In this document: one piece after another, positions 11,633-22,978 of the stretch
How positions within the stretch are numbered: position 1 is the stretch's first letter
Layout: the number at the start of each line of letters is the position of its first letter
From: Henricia sp. BOLD:AAB3569
Lineage: Eukaryota > Echinodermata > Asteroidea > Spinulosida > Echinasteridae
NCBI GenBank assembly: GCA_037783545.1
Contig: JBBELK010000560.1
Coordinates: 285,298 to 349,297 of the forward strand
DNA length: 64,000 bases
Direction of reading: 5' to 3'
Made by a program: the position numbers and the translations under genes
Notes under the pieces: generated by a model
Database searches by the model: none
What the model saw: only the letters and a program-made list of their open reading frames with translations
Told to the model about the DNA's origin: nothing

Positions 11633-12032
11633 GCCATTTTGTCCGAATACTTAGCAAAAAAAGTCCTTGTGGCAATACAGTATTTGACCAAGATGGCGGC
11701 GCAATTACTGCAATTTCCCTTTAAGATCAGAAAAATGTCAATGGTTAACTGACATTACAGTTTAAGGGCATTTTGGACCACATAAGTCTTCGTTACCAAA
11801 TAATTTAAAAAGAAGTTAGTGTAAAGGCAAGTTATTGTTAACTATTTGTACCGGTACATATTTTTTCATCATAAAATAGCGATGAAAAAAATGTGTGGGA
11901 TTTGGCGCGCTCGCATTCCCGACGAGCCTGTGCCCTTAAGCAAAAGCAAATAGAATTACATGTACATGTATATATACAATGTCCTTAAAATGTAATATCA
12001 GTTAACCATGGACTTGCAAAACAAACAAAAAG

Positions 12033-15000
12033 TTACTTGTTATCCTGATGTGATTTGGTGTTTGAGCTCCTGATGTCTTTTAGCTTGTAAGCCATCACCT
12101 GGTGGATTTGGCCACGTTCCGCCGTGGGAAATTTTTTGGTTACATATACTGTTAACAAAAAAGACAAATGTTTATAAGTTCATGCACACTGTATACTTGC
12201 TGTTAGATCGGAATTGAAAACAAGGCTAAATTACAAGCAATACGGTTCTTTTGTACTTACATACAATGGCCTTTACAGCGTCTTGAGGGAGTGCTGGTCT
12301 GCAGTCTTTACTGGAGTGCACTCCCACACCTTTCTTCCCCATCACACTGGACACTACCATCTGTTCACGTGTGAAGAGGGCACACATCAGATCTCTGGTT
12401 AGCTTTCTAAAATCTGAATGTGTGCACCTCTTCAGAACATGAACTGGCAGTGTCAAATCTGGTCCCTGAAAAGAATTTATAAATTAAACAAAATTACAAA
12501 CTCATCTTTTGACATTAAAAAAAACAATATCAAACAAGTTTTGGAAGAGCACAGAGAATGCATCTTTAAGTTAATAATTCAGAGTTACTCAGTAGTGGGA
12601 TGTCAAGAATTTAACATTCGTAACTCATAAATTGGGAGATGCAAGATTACTTGTAAATCAAACTGAACACGTTTGATTTTTTGGGCAAATAAACTTTTAT
12701 ACATAATACAAACTTATTAGGTCTTGCTATGTCTTTGTAGGCCCAATGATTTTTCTGGGATCATGAAAAAGAAGGAATTTACGGAATGTAACCATTGAAC
12801 TGGATTCAGTATTCAACACACAACAAGTTACTTCCCAATACGTTCTCAAGGAGCAGATGTTTAATTGCCATATGATTAGTGCAACCTGCCAAGTCGAGGG
12901 ATTTTTTCGTGTTACTCTTACCAATGACTGCTGGATGTTTTAAATTTTAAAGTTTTTTTTCCCGCAAAGAATGAGAGGTTGTGGAAATATTGTATCAGTT
13001 ATTGTTTAAATTGGGGTGGACACCAAACAAAAAACACGACACAGAGTTTTAGATGTTTGGAATGAAATTTTCTTCTATCTGAAACAGAAAATCATCACTG
13101 TTATTAGTTAAGTTATTAGTTTCCATTTAAAGTGATTTCGGACAGTCCCAGCGGATTTGCTTTTAATAAGAGCTGGCATTGTAAGTAATGTACATTAGAT
13201 TATAAAAAAAAATATTAAAACCAACCAGCTCATAGTTAACACCAGCACTGCAGGAAGATTCTCCCTCTGACGGTGCTCTGCTTGGTCCACTTGTACTGGT
13301 ACTGCAACTTGGGGTGCTTGGAGTGGTACAAGTACTTGTACTTGCAACAGTGCTGGGACTGCTACAAAAACTTGTACTTGCACCAGGAGTGCTTTGTATG
13401 CGTCTGACCAGGCTGTCCATTTTTGCAACTATACCAGGTAAACCTTTTGTGTGTAAAAGAATGTAATAACTGTGAATCACATTATCATTTTATTATTCCA
13501 TTAGCACGACTATCCTTAACTAGAAGATTACCAGTTCGGCCAATGATTAATGGCTACCTTTATCACAAGACAAAATTACACACTGTGCAAAGCACATGAA
13601 GCCATAAAATCCCATTTTAAAAAATGTAAAACTAAATGCAGGTCACCTTTACATCATTATAAATTCAGCGTGTTTAAAGGTGAAATTTGAAGCCAAACTT
13701 TTTGCGTGTACTTCATTGCATTTCAAAACAAGGTTTCAAAGTTTCTAGGAATTGTCACGGTCACAGAAGCAGTAAAAAACTGGTCTGAACTGCTACATTT
13801 AGCTGTGTGTCTATACGTGACAATATTTCAGTAAAATATGCCTTATTTATGTGAAGGTCAGAACAGAACAAGGAACATAAAATTCTCTTCCAAAATCTTG
13901 AGGTTTGGGATGTACAATACTTACCATTCATCAAGGCCTCGTTTTGGCTCTGTAGTTTCTTCAGCCGTTCTTGCAACACGGCACATTGTGTGCAAGTGGA
14001 GTCCTTGGCCTTGGTGCAAGCGGAGTCCTTGGCCTTCAGTTTTGTCAGTATGGCCTCCACTTGCAACTGCTTAGCCCGTTTTACCTTCAGTTAAATATGA
14101 CAATGTCAATCTTTGTACATGTAATGCCCATCTCACACAATTCTGAAATGTAATTATCTATTTCTATGCTCTTTATTTTTTTCTTTCTATTAAACCACTG
14201 ATTTTGAAGACGTTTAGCCCTCAATTAGCTATTTCTTTGGGAAAGTTCGTGTGCGTGCATGTGCAACTGTATATACATGTATTTTTCATAAACTGACAAG
14301 AACTAGCTATAGCTTACCATTTTTGATTTTTGCTTTTGCTTCGGCCTCGAGTCCAATTCGGCCGACACTCCACCCTCTTCCTCTTCATCATCCTCCAGGT
14401 CCATCTCCTCAAAAAACCTTTTTCGCTTGACGTGGCGGTGGCCTCTACCAACAATTGCCTCCTCATCATCAACATACATTTCTTCATCCGATGAGAGCTG
14501 CCCGATGAACATCTCTTCCTTCTTCCTGAGGACACTGAGCTTATCTGATGAAATGAAACAAAATATTGGTACCTACCCGTATGTTCACAGACACAGTTAG
14601 TTGACAATCTGAAAAAACCTAGATAATCAGTTTAGAAAACTAAACAATGCACATTAAATCACAACAAATCCCTCAAATCCTAACAAATACAATGTCGATT
14701 GAAACTCATGCACTGTATAAAAAAGCGGAAAAAAAAGCAAAATTATGTCCGGAGAAAAAAAAGCGGAAATTAAATTTTGGCACATTGAAAACAAAAAAGC
14801 TGAAATCAGCTAAAAATCTGAAATATGTACATGCGCGAGAGCTAGACTGGTTTGATGCTGTCCTCATATTTACTTCCCTTAATCTTGTACGACGAAGGGA
14901 GGTAAATATGAGGACAGCGAACAGTCTAGTGTTGACTTCTCCGCTCTCGCGCATGCGCATAATTGATTTGGGGGCAATTAAACAGTCACGGAGGGTCTCA

Positions 15001-15530
15001 ATTTAGCCCCACGGTTTCAATGAAACTAGACATCGGATCGATGCGTACTCTTCGCAATATTTGAACATTGGGGCCACCTATTGACATGATTAAGCAAATA
15101 TCAGAGCCAAGGGACAAATTTTATTTGTGTGAGTTTGCCACAGATTTGGGGTTAGAATATCGAGTTTGTAGGAGTCGAGTTGGCAAACGGTCGAGTTGAC
15201 TGTAAACCCCTGTAATGCTGTATATACTTATATAATAAGCTATAGATTCCAATATATAAATTTACCTATAAATTCCGTGTTGAATCTGAACGAAAAAATA
15301 ACACAAATAAATTTAATATTCCATTCATGATCATTACCATCGACTGACAAAACTCTTCCGTCGTGCTTCGTCCATCCACTAGCAGGTTCTTTTTTATTTA
15401 CAGGTGCTGCACAAATCTTTCCGACTTGTATTTCGTTCTCCAGTTGGCTTTTGTCCAAGACTGCAGACACTGGAACAACGCTGGTGCTGTTATCTGCTAC
15501 CCACAGAATCAATGCGTATTTTCCTGGCAT
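12033..15530 (-). CDS. BEN-domain protein, six exons, intact
   Basis: Six exons with consistent GT-AG sites and matching phases: 15338..15530, 14318..14544, 13925..14084, 13226..13443, 12261..12465 and 12033..12148. Total 1,119 nt, 372 aa plus stop. Exon 1 starts MPGKYALILWVADNS. Exon 2 is acidic with a basic KRKR patch, possibly a nuclear signal. Exon 3 looks coiled-coil and has a CTQC motif. Exon 4 is Ser/Thr/Pro-rich. Exons 5-6 form the BEN domain, with TRDLMCALFT, ALPQDAVKAIV and KKFPTAERGQIH. BEN domains bind DNA or act in chromatin complexes. The gene lies wholly inside the 13.9-kb transposon, divergent to its transposase, suggesting a transposon-encoded DNA-binding partner. A host gene captured by the element is the alternative. 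Confidence 0.85.
14838..14955. mobile_element. Foldback MITE, CTAGACTGG type
   Basis: The arms GAGAGCTAGACTGGTTTGAT and ACAGCGAACAGTCTAGTGTT face each other around CATATTTACTTCCCTT and its complement. It lies inside intron 1 of the BEN gene. A second member with TAGACTGGTCCCCTGTCC ends is at 15657..15757. Confidence 0.7.
15236..15300. repeat. Dispersed repeat shared with ~1400..1460
   Basis: The stretch ATTCCAATATATAAATTTACC followed by TCCGTGTT occurs here and at about 1417..1450, outside the transposon, in the same orientation. It is a short piece of an unidentified dispersed repeat. It lies in BEN intron 1, next to the exon 1 donor. Confidence 0.5.
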
Positions 15531-15933
15531 TTTAACTGATCAAAAGAATAAGGTCACAGGCCAAAGTGCAAAGAATTGAATCAATATCGACGATCTGTTG
15601 AAACGAATGTAAACTGAAATTTGCGCGCACGTGCAGTTTCTTTTTGTGCTGCCACGTTAGACTGGTCCCCTGTCCATGTGCGCTACGCTGCTAATATGCG
15701 CGCATGCGACGAAGGCTGACGAAGGGAAGTAAATATCAGGACAAGGGACCAGTCTACTGCCACGTCGCCGGGCGTGACGTTTCGTGTACACACATGAAGG
15801 AACGTCACCGGATGAGCGTACACGTATGCTGATGACGTATACCTCAACATTTACAAGGCCGGATCCGGAAGGGACATGCACGCACGACATAATTTGGGAA
15901 TCTCATGAGTAAAATCTGCACTTCTTTTCGACT
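15531..15933. promoter_or_regulatory. Divergent intergenic region between BEN and transposase genes
   Basis: This 403-bp spacer separates the BEN start codon (minus) from the transposase start codon (plus), so both promoters should lie here, perhaps as one bidirectional promoter. It is CpG-rich around 15650..15860, unlike the AT-rich surroundings. It contains a MITE at 15657..15757. No clear TATA box is visible, and promoter activity is inferred from position only. Confidence 0.5.
15657..15757. mobile_element. MITE with TAGACTGGTCCCCTGTCC ends
   Basis: The terminal inverted repeat TAGACTGGTCCCCTGTCC is matched by GGACAAGGGACCAGTCTA at the right, around a GCGCGCATGCG core. It is related to 14838..14955 through its GACGAAGGG and GTAAATAT motifs. 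It lies in the divergent promoter region, so it may alter expression of either gene. Confidence 0.8.
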
Positions 15934-18900
15934 ATGGATCGAAAGAATTGGAAACCATATCGGGTGCATTACAAACGTTATTTACTTGGAGAAGGTAGTG
16001 ATGTTCCTAGAACCACAAAACGTCGATGGAGAGACCATGAAGATTTTCGAGATCGGCAGGATGATGCCGCCGTGCACGGGCACGGTACAGCTCAAGACAC
16101 GGGTACGCTAGTACCGGAAGTTCTTGAGCTAGAAGACGGCCACGGACACTATGATAACAGAGAAGCCCCTTCGCCTCAACAAAACGCAAATGAAGTAGGT
16201 CACTCCAAAATAGGGACTTGGGGGAAATAGGAAGAGTTGGGAGGTTGATCACTGCATCATTATTGTTGATCAGAATTGTTATTCTTTAATTAGGCCTAAA
16301 ATGAATCATAGGCCTACTTTAACTTAAAAGTACATTGGAATGTGCAGATTTGATGTGAAAATCCATAATTTTGAGTGGGAAAAAATTTAAGATTTTGTGA
16401 GGAAACACTTTCAGCCCGTCTTATATGTTTTATGTCTAGCTGCATGAAGCCCTGATCAACTTCCCAATAGTGCACCGCACTAATGCTAAAAATTGAATTT
16501 TCAATGCTCGTTACGTCACGTCACGTCACGCAACCAAGCCACCTCGGACAACGAAATCAGCCATGTGCATGCTGTGAACGGGGTGTGTGTTTCAATATGC
16601 AGGAGTGTCGTTTTAAGGGTAACCGAAATAGACTTCAACCAGTTCACATGCATATTTTTACCCCCTTTTTAAATTCAAGTTTTATCATTTGCTTTGGTAG
16701 GGGTCTACGTTCGACCGTTCTACAGATGGCAGTGCATGTAGACATTTAAATGACGAGGAGCCTGCTTACTGGGACGAGGAACCTTCAGATACAGGTGGAG
16801 ATGATGGGTCTGGCAATGAGGATGAGAAGGCTTCTGATGGGGACGATGCACCTACCAATGGGGAGGACAAGCCCTCCGATGATGAGCCTTCTGATGATGA
16901 GCCTTCTGATGATGAGCCTTCTGATGATGAGCCTTCTGATGATGAGCCTTCTGATGATGAGCCTTCTGACGTGAACAGTGACCCTTCTGACAGAGACGAT
17001 GACCCTGCTGGAACGGTGACAATCAACCCATTTTTGAAGGATCGGAATTAACGGTTGGCCAAGTAGTTACCATGATTTATGCATATGCATTGAAGCATTC
17101 ACTGACCAAAGTGGCTTTACAGGATCTTTTGAAATTCATCGAAACAATCATTGGTCCTAGCAATATACCTAGCACTTTGTTTATGTTGAACAAATATATA
17201 CATAGTACAAAGGAAAGGATCAAGGTACACTTTTATTGTCCTGAATGTTTGATTTATATTGGCGATTTAGCTGAAAATGCGACGGACATAACTTGCAATA
17301 ACTGCAATAAGCAGCATTCACGTTCAGGTTTGGTTAAAGAAGGCACTTTTTTCTTGGTGAATTCCTTAAAGTTGCAGTTAATAGACGTCTTCGAGAACCA
17401 TAATATTACTCAACACTTGGCATACAAGCACAGTAGACAGAAATTAAGTGCTGAAAATATTGAAGATGTTTTCGATGGGCACATCTATAAATCAATCCCG
17501 GAACTCCAAAGTGATGATAATATATCACTTACGTGGAACACCGATGGTGTTCCAGTTTTTAAGTCTTCCAACACGTCCATGTGGCCAATCCAGTGTAGCA
17601 TCAATGAATTGCCTCCAAAACTACGAAAAAGTAACTTACTGTTGACTGGTCTGTGGTTTGGAGAGGGAAAACCCGACCCTCAAGTTTTTCTTCAACCATT
17701 TATTGATGAATGCAATAGTTTAGCAGAAACGGGTTTCACATGGACTGATCATGAATCGGGCGTTCAGAAAACATCTAAAGTTTTCAACCTAATATGTACA
17801 TGTGACTCAGTAGCGAGATGCACTTTGCAAAACATCAAACAGTTCAATGGCAAATTTGGTTGTGCATGGTGTTTGCAAGAGGGTACACGTGTAGAAAAAG
17901 GCAGAGGACATGTGCATGTTTACCCGTATGTAGATCCTCCAGCCGAAGAGCGCAATTCTAGGCAAACAATGGAGGATGCTGAAGAAGCCTTTGCATTGAA
18001 GGAAACTGTACACGGTGTTAAAGGACCATCGATCCTTATGTTGCTCACAGCATTTAACATAATTATAGGATTTCCAGTAGATTACCTCCACAACAGCCTT
18101 CTTGGGGTAACAAGATATTTTGGAAATCTCTGGCTAGACTCCACTAATAATGCTGCAGCGTACTATGTAGGAAGGGAAATTGGCAAAATAGATGAAAAAT
18201 TAACAAGTATTACACCACCTAATAACTTGACAAGGGCTCCCAGATCTTTATCTCAAAGACGATTTTGGAAAGGTTCAGAGTGGAGGTCTTGGCTATTGTT
18301 TTATTCCATTCCTTGTTTACTAGGTGTGCTTGACAACATATATCTCAAGCACTGGCTTTTGTTAGTCCACAGCTTATCTCTGTTACTGTCGGAGTCAATA
18401 TCAGAGGCCGATTTGAATAACGCAGATGTGATGTTGAACAAGTTTGTTCTAATGGTTGGGGTACTTTATGGAGAAGCACACAACACTTACAATGTTCACC
18501 AGCTACTTCACCTTGTTCCAACTGTGCGAAATACAGGACCTTTGTGGGCAAGTTCAACATTTTTGTTTGAATCGTACAATGGGAATTTGCTCAAAATGTT
18601 TCACGGTACCCAAGGCGTCTCAAGTCAGATTATCAACAATTTTACTATATGGCAACATATGCCAAAGCTAATGTCTAGGTTTGTAAACAATACATCCCCA
18701 AATGTAGAAAAATATTGCAGCATGATGTTAGACGGATTATTATCCACAAAACATGCTTTCCAAGTGGCAGTAGATGTAACCGTATTAGGGTGTCCAAAAT
18801 TCCGCCAACCAACTCTTGAAGAAAGATTAATTCTAATAATCTGAACTTTTACGACCGTGTGATTGTTAAGAGGAAGTTGATTCATATCAAGGGATATGAT

Positions 18901-19215
18901 AGAGTTTCACGTCGAAATTCTTCCATTGTCTTATTTTGTGATGGATCATTCGGTATTGTGGATGGTATCTGTGTTGCAGAGAACACATGTTATTTATTAT
19001 ATCACCCTGTACATGTGAACAGACAAAGGCGAATCTTGCATGAGCGTCAAACCGGTGCCTGTGCCCCCCATATTAAAGTTGTGACAAGCATCAGTAACAA
19101 CATTAATGTATGTCGACCGGAAACAGTTAAGAGCAAATGCATCTTTCTTGAGAAAAAGCATCTGTTCCCCCATTACTTTGTGATGACATTCCCCAACACC
19201 ATAGAGAGTGATTGA
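15934..19215 (+). pseudogene. tnp2-type (EnSpm/CACTA-like) transposase, two frameshifts
   Basis: Exon 1 (15934..16194, 87 codons, MDRKNWKPYRVHYKRYL) ends at GAA|GTAGGT. Exon 2 starts at 16701 after GGTAG in the same phase and carries an acidic run with six DDEPS repeats. One missing base near 17012 shifts to the main frame (ORF from 17072). That frame has a CPEC/CNNC zinc ribbon (residues 56-78), NTDGVPVFKSS (156-166, first catalytic Asp likely), LLTGLWFGEGKPDP, ICTCDSVAR (second Asp likely) and CAWCLQEG, all tnp2 hallmarks. A second shift near 18840 moves the C-terminal tail (DRVSRRNSSIV to FPNTIESD) to a third frame. These lesions make it a probable pseudogene unless they are assembly errors. 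Confidence 0.85.
16874..16970 (+). repeat. 12-bp coding minisatellite (DDEP-S units)
   Basis: About seven to eight near-perfect copies of the 12-bp unit GATGAGCCTTCT encode the acidic DDEPS run of transposase exon 2. The period is a multiple of three, so copy changes keep the frame. Long frames on the other strand and in the other phase (SSSEG, MMSLL) are by-products. Confidence 0.85.
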
Positions 19216-20760
19216 AGGTGTATTACATGTATTAACCTGCTTCAGCTAAATTGTCCCAAGCAAACTATCAAGTTTGCCGTTTTAATTGTTGCTAATCTTT
19301 TTGCCATAGCTACAATGTATATTAATAATTAAAATGAAAAACTGTACTAAAAATACACAGCCAAAATATGGCTCACTTTCTTTTAGTTCAAATTGCTTTG
19401 GGTATAGTGTACATGTAGTTTGGACTCATTCGGACACCATTGCTATGCAGACAACACTAAATTGTACCATTCTCTCCTGATAAGGTGGGGGATCAGGAAA
19501 CTGCCCTCAGCTAGGTATTTCCAGAGAATTCAAAAATCCACAAAAGATTTGTACATATATACTAACAGAAAGGAGTGCAGTGAATACCAACCTTATTTTG
19601 TTTCCACATTGAAATTGGGGATTTCAATTAGGTTAGGTTAAAAAGAATGACAAATCTGGTAACGCTCCTTTAATTTCACATTTGTTTAAAATTGCTTATG
19701 CTAATATTTAATTACATGTAAGTTGTACAGTATTTATAAACTGTACTTTGTAAAATTTTGCTGTAATCTTGTAATGCGCCATGAGTACACATACACCTTT
19801 GTGGTAGATATGCGCTCTGTAGAAAATCGCATTCTTTTTATTATAGGTTTTCCTGTTCAGTTTTAACAAAATACCTTTCAACAAAATACCCATGTTCATT
19901 TCAGATGCATTTTTTTTAGCGCAAATTTGAATTCAGTTGGGGATCATGCATCCTTCAATTATTTAAAGAGAGCATTCAATTTGGCTTTTCGAGCCTGCAT
20001 AATCAGGAAAAATCTGTACTCAAATTTAAAACTACGCGCATTCAATTTTAATACACCATCGAAAATCATTCAAAATCACCCAAGCCCCGAGCTTCTTTAA
20101 ATTTAATGGAAGAATCAATGCTTTGTATATTGATTGACGCAAATTATAATTTGGATGTCTTAGCGAACAAATGTTGAAATGAAACTAAATAGCGTGCAAA
20201 TGAATAAGAACTAGAGAAATTGCGTCCTGATCAAAATCACTTGAATACATGTACGTACTTCCACAAACGAAATCGAATGCATTTCTGATAAATTTGAGCC
20301 AGAAAACCTATATTATTACTAATATTTGAATGTCAATGGCACTAATATTTTTGCTGCAGCAAGCCATTTTTAAATTGATTGTACATGTATTGTATAAAAA
20401 GCTAATTACTCAGTGCACGTGTAAACAAGGTTGTATTTGACTGGAGTTAAACAAAGTTTATTTGAAAATGTGGCATTTTGAATAAATGCTTTATTTTCCT
20501 ACACTAGCAAAGAGTGTCAATGAGTATTGATTTGTGGCGGTCATGTGCCTTTTTCATGATACAACCCAAAAGATGCTACCATTTCAATGTACAAAGGAAA
20601 AAAAAACAATCACAGTAATATGGCGGTCAGATCTAAGATATGTACTGTGCAGCTACAGACTAGCCCCTATGCTTCCATTGTGTTTTGAAAAAGAAAATGT
20701 GTTCAAATATGTTGTTCATCATTGGGCTGAAACACGGTGTTCCAATAAGTGCTCGTAAAG
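19216..20760. other. Non-coding interior of the large transposon
   Basis: This ~1.5-kb stretch between the transposase stop and the right subterminal array is AT-rich. I find no supportable gene, domain or large inverted repeat in it. A run GGTTAGGTTAA near 19631 and scattered ACATGT motifs are unremarkable. Confidence 0.5.
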
Positions 20761-21898
20761 TTGTGTTCCCATGTTGTTCATATAAGCCAACATATCGGTT
20801 TCCACATGGTGGTTTATGATATTCCATGGTGTTCCAATTTTCAAACAAGTCCCTGCCTTAACGGTTTTCAATAACTCCGTATAGTTTTCTCATGGGTCCT
20901 GATGGTATTCACATGGGCTACGATGGTGCTTTTACAGATCGTCATGGTGGTTCATGACATTCCATGTTCCCATTTTTTCAAACAATTTAAGCCTACATAT
21001 ATAAGTTTCTAGTAACTCCACATGGTGGTTTATGATACGCCATGGTGTTCACTTGGGTGTTCAAACAAGCAACCATGGCGTTCAAATAGCTGTACATGGT
21101 GTTCCCATGGTGGTTTATGATATGCCATGGTGTTCTCTTGTGTGTTCAAACAAGCAACCATGGAGTTCAAATAGCTGTACATGGTGTTCTAATGGGACGC
21201 CATGGTGGTATCTTGGGTGTTCAAACAAGCAACCGTGGCGTTCAAATAGCTGTACATGGTGTTCCCATGGTGGTTTATGATATGCCATGGTGTTCTCTTG
21301 TGTGTTCAAACAAGCAACCATGGAGTTCAAATAGCTGTACATGGTGTTCTAATGGGACGCCATGGTGGTATCTTGGGTGTTCAAACAAGCAACCGTGGCA
21401 TTCCAATAGCTGTACATGGTGTTCCCATGGGATGCCATGACGTTCAAATAGCTGTACATAGTGTTCCGATGAGACGCCATGGCGTTCAAATAGCTGTACA
21501 TGGTGTTCAAATAGATGTACATGGTGTTCCCATGGGACGCCATGGCATTAAAATAGCTGTACATGGTGTTCCCATGGGACAGCATGGCGTTCAAATAGAT
21601 GTACATGGTGTTCCCATGGGATGCCATGGCGTTCTAATAGCTGTACATGGTGTTCCCATGGGACGCCATGGCGTTCAAATAGCTGTACATGGTGTTCCCA
21701 TGGAACGCCATGCCATTCAAATAGCTGTACATGGTGTTCCCATGGGATGCCATGGTGTTTCTATTGCTGTTCATCGTGTTGACATGGGACACCATGGTGT
21801 TTTTTGTGACCACCATGATGTTACCCCAAATCGCCATGGGTTTCCCATGGTACACCATGGGGAACCCATGGCGTCGCCATGGGACATTTTTGTAAGGG
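20760..21898. repeat. Right subterminal CCATGG-rich repeat array
   Basis: Units of about 40-50 bp recur from about 21030 onward with the pattern CAAATAGCTGTACATGGTG, TTCCCATGGGACGCCATGG and CG. A less regular region rich in CATGGTGGTTTATGATA precedes them. A 160-bp block at 21095..21255 is repeated almost exactly at 21255..21415. The array runs up to the inverted terminus ATTTTTGTAAGGG. It shares the CCATGG core with the left array but not its spacer sequences. Confidence 0.78.
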
Positions 21899-21900
21899 TA

Positions 21901-22541
21901 TGCATGCCAGAAGGCCAGCGCAGTGCGTCCCACTCACAGAAGGATCCGTCTCAATCCATCTCAACTGGGCTCGGGAGCATGTCGGATGGACCCAACAGCA
22001 ATGGCGCCGTATTCTGTTCACAGATGAGCAGATTCTCACTCGACCACAATGATGGACGTGTGAGAGTCTGGAGGTGAGCAGGAGAGAGATTTACCGACCC
22101 CTGTATTGCAGAACATGACCGTTATGGGGGAGGCAGCATCATGGTGTGGAGAGGCATCGCCTATGGCAACCGTACTCTACGTGGTCCCAAGGGGGATCAA
22201 TGACAGGAGTGAGGTACAGGGATGAAGTCCTTGAACCTATCGTGGTGCCATTTGCAGAAAATGCGGGGGAAATTTCATTTTCATGGACGATAAAGCCCGT
22301 CCCCACCGAGCAAGGGTGCATGGTGACACAGTTCCTGGAGAACCATGGGATCGAGCGCATGGACTGGCCAGCGAAGTCCCCAGACTTGAATCCCATAGAA
22401 CATGTATGGGACATGATGGGGATGAGTATTGAGCAGCTGGAAGCACAGCCACATGGACTGCAGCAGCTGGGTGTAGGTCTGGAGGCTGCATGGGATGAGG
22501 CCATACTCGCTACTGAGCCAATTCAAAGACATTCAGACTGA
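21901..22541 (+). pseudogene. Tc1 transposase, catalytic half
   Basis: Just after the insertion the frame continues MHARRPAQCVPLTEG, then HLNWAREHVGWTQQQWRRIL and LFTDEQ, the first-Asp region of the DDE domain. The GGGSIMVWRGIAYG block follows. The C-terminal part, FLENHGIERMDWPAKSPDL and NPIEHVWDMM, carries the third acidic region. Several shifts and stops (for example after DEQ and within the middle block) break the frame, so it is not functional. Confidence 0.88.
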
Positions 22542-22843
22542 ACATTTTGAAAAAATTGTCATTTGACTTTTCCCTGAAACTGTCCATTTTGTGATTGCCC
22601 AAGTTCTCATCATGAAAATGTGCATTTGATGTTTTGAAACATTTCGTAAATTTTGTTATTCCAATGAGAACACCATCTAGACAAACAAAAAATGAAAGAA
22701 CTAGACCTCACTCATTGCTTGGAAAAAAAATTACAAGTTAAGAAAAAAGTGGTCCTTAACTTTTTTTGAGTAGTGTACACATTTAATGTAACAAAAATGT
22801 ACATCTCATTTATAAGCACACTTCTTTCCCTGTGAAATCCTAC

Positions 22844-22978
22844 CTGATATGTCACAGAGAGAACCAATGAATCCATCTGGACACTCACAAATGTAGCTGC
22901 TTAATGCCCCTTCAACACCAGGAATAACACGGCAGACTCCCGCATTCAGGCACGGTGCACGACGACACGGATTAAGGT
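22844..22978 (-). CDS. EGF-like exon with long central loop
   Basis: 135 nt, acceptor TTTGCAG, donor G|GTAGGA. It encodes one EGF domain starting DLNPC, with a six-to-eight residue insertion (PGVEGALSS) between cysteines 3 and 4, and CECPDGFIGSLC at the end. All six cysteines are present. It lacks the full calcium-binding consensus. Confidence 0.9.

Larger units (their letters stand above)
7984..21898. mobile_element. 13,915-bp DNA transposon carrying tnp2 transposase and BEN gene
   Basis: The insertion is bounded by the 13-bp inverted repeat CCCTTACAAAAAT and by duplicated TA at 7982..7983 and 21899..21900. Removing it and one TA rejoins the Tc1 transposase codons for HRAN and MHARRP in frame. 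Inside are long CCATGG-rich subterminal arrays at each end, a BEN-domain gene on minus and a tnp2-like transposase on plus, transcribed divergently. The protein assigns it near EnSpm/CACTA (CMC). The termini start CCC, not CACTA, and the TA duplication is shorter than the usual three bases, so the subfamily is open. Several small MITEs sit within it. Confidence 0.85.
7361..22775 (+). mobile_element. Tc1/mariner transposon split by a 13.9-kb insertion
   Basis: Both ends carry matching inverted repeats beginning CACTACTCAAAAAAAGTTA, and both are flanked by TA (7359..7360 and 22776..22777), as expected for Tc1/mariner. The length without the internal insertion and one TA is 1,498 bp, normal for this family. 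The transposase gene is on plus and is cut in two at 7981/21901. It lies in an intron of the EGF/CUB gene between exons 22844 and 6947. It is inactive because of the insertion and several in-frame lesions. Confidence 0.92.

Noticed and set aside
12727..12924. Possible extra BEN-gene exon on minus
   Set aside because: Exons 13226..13443 and 12261..12465 already join in phase 0 with good splice sites, and this frame has no matching domain or sites.
16766..17026. Minus-strand Ser/Glu-rich frame
   Set aside because: It is antisense to the 12-bp coding repeat of the transposase acidic region; the plus frame is supported by the splice phase from exon 1.
21256..22077. 273-aa plus frame rich in HGVPMG
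   Set aside because: It is the same repeat artefact in the right array, running by chance into the Tc1 remnant.
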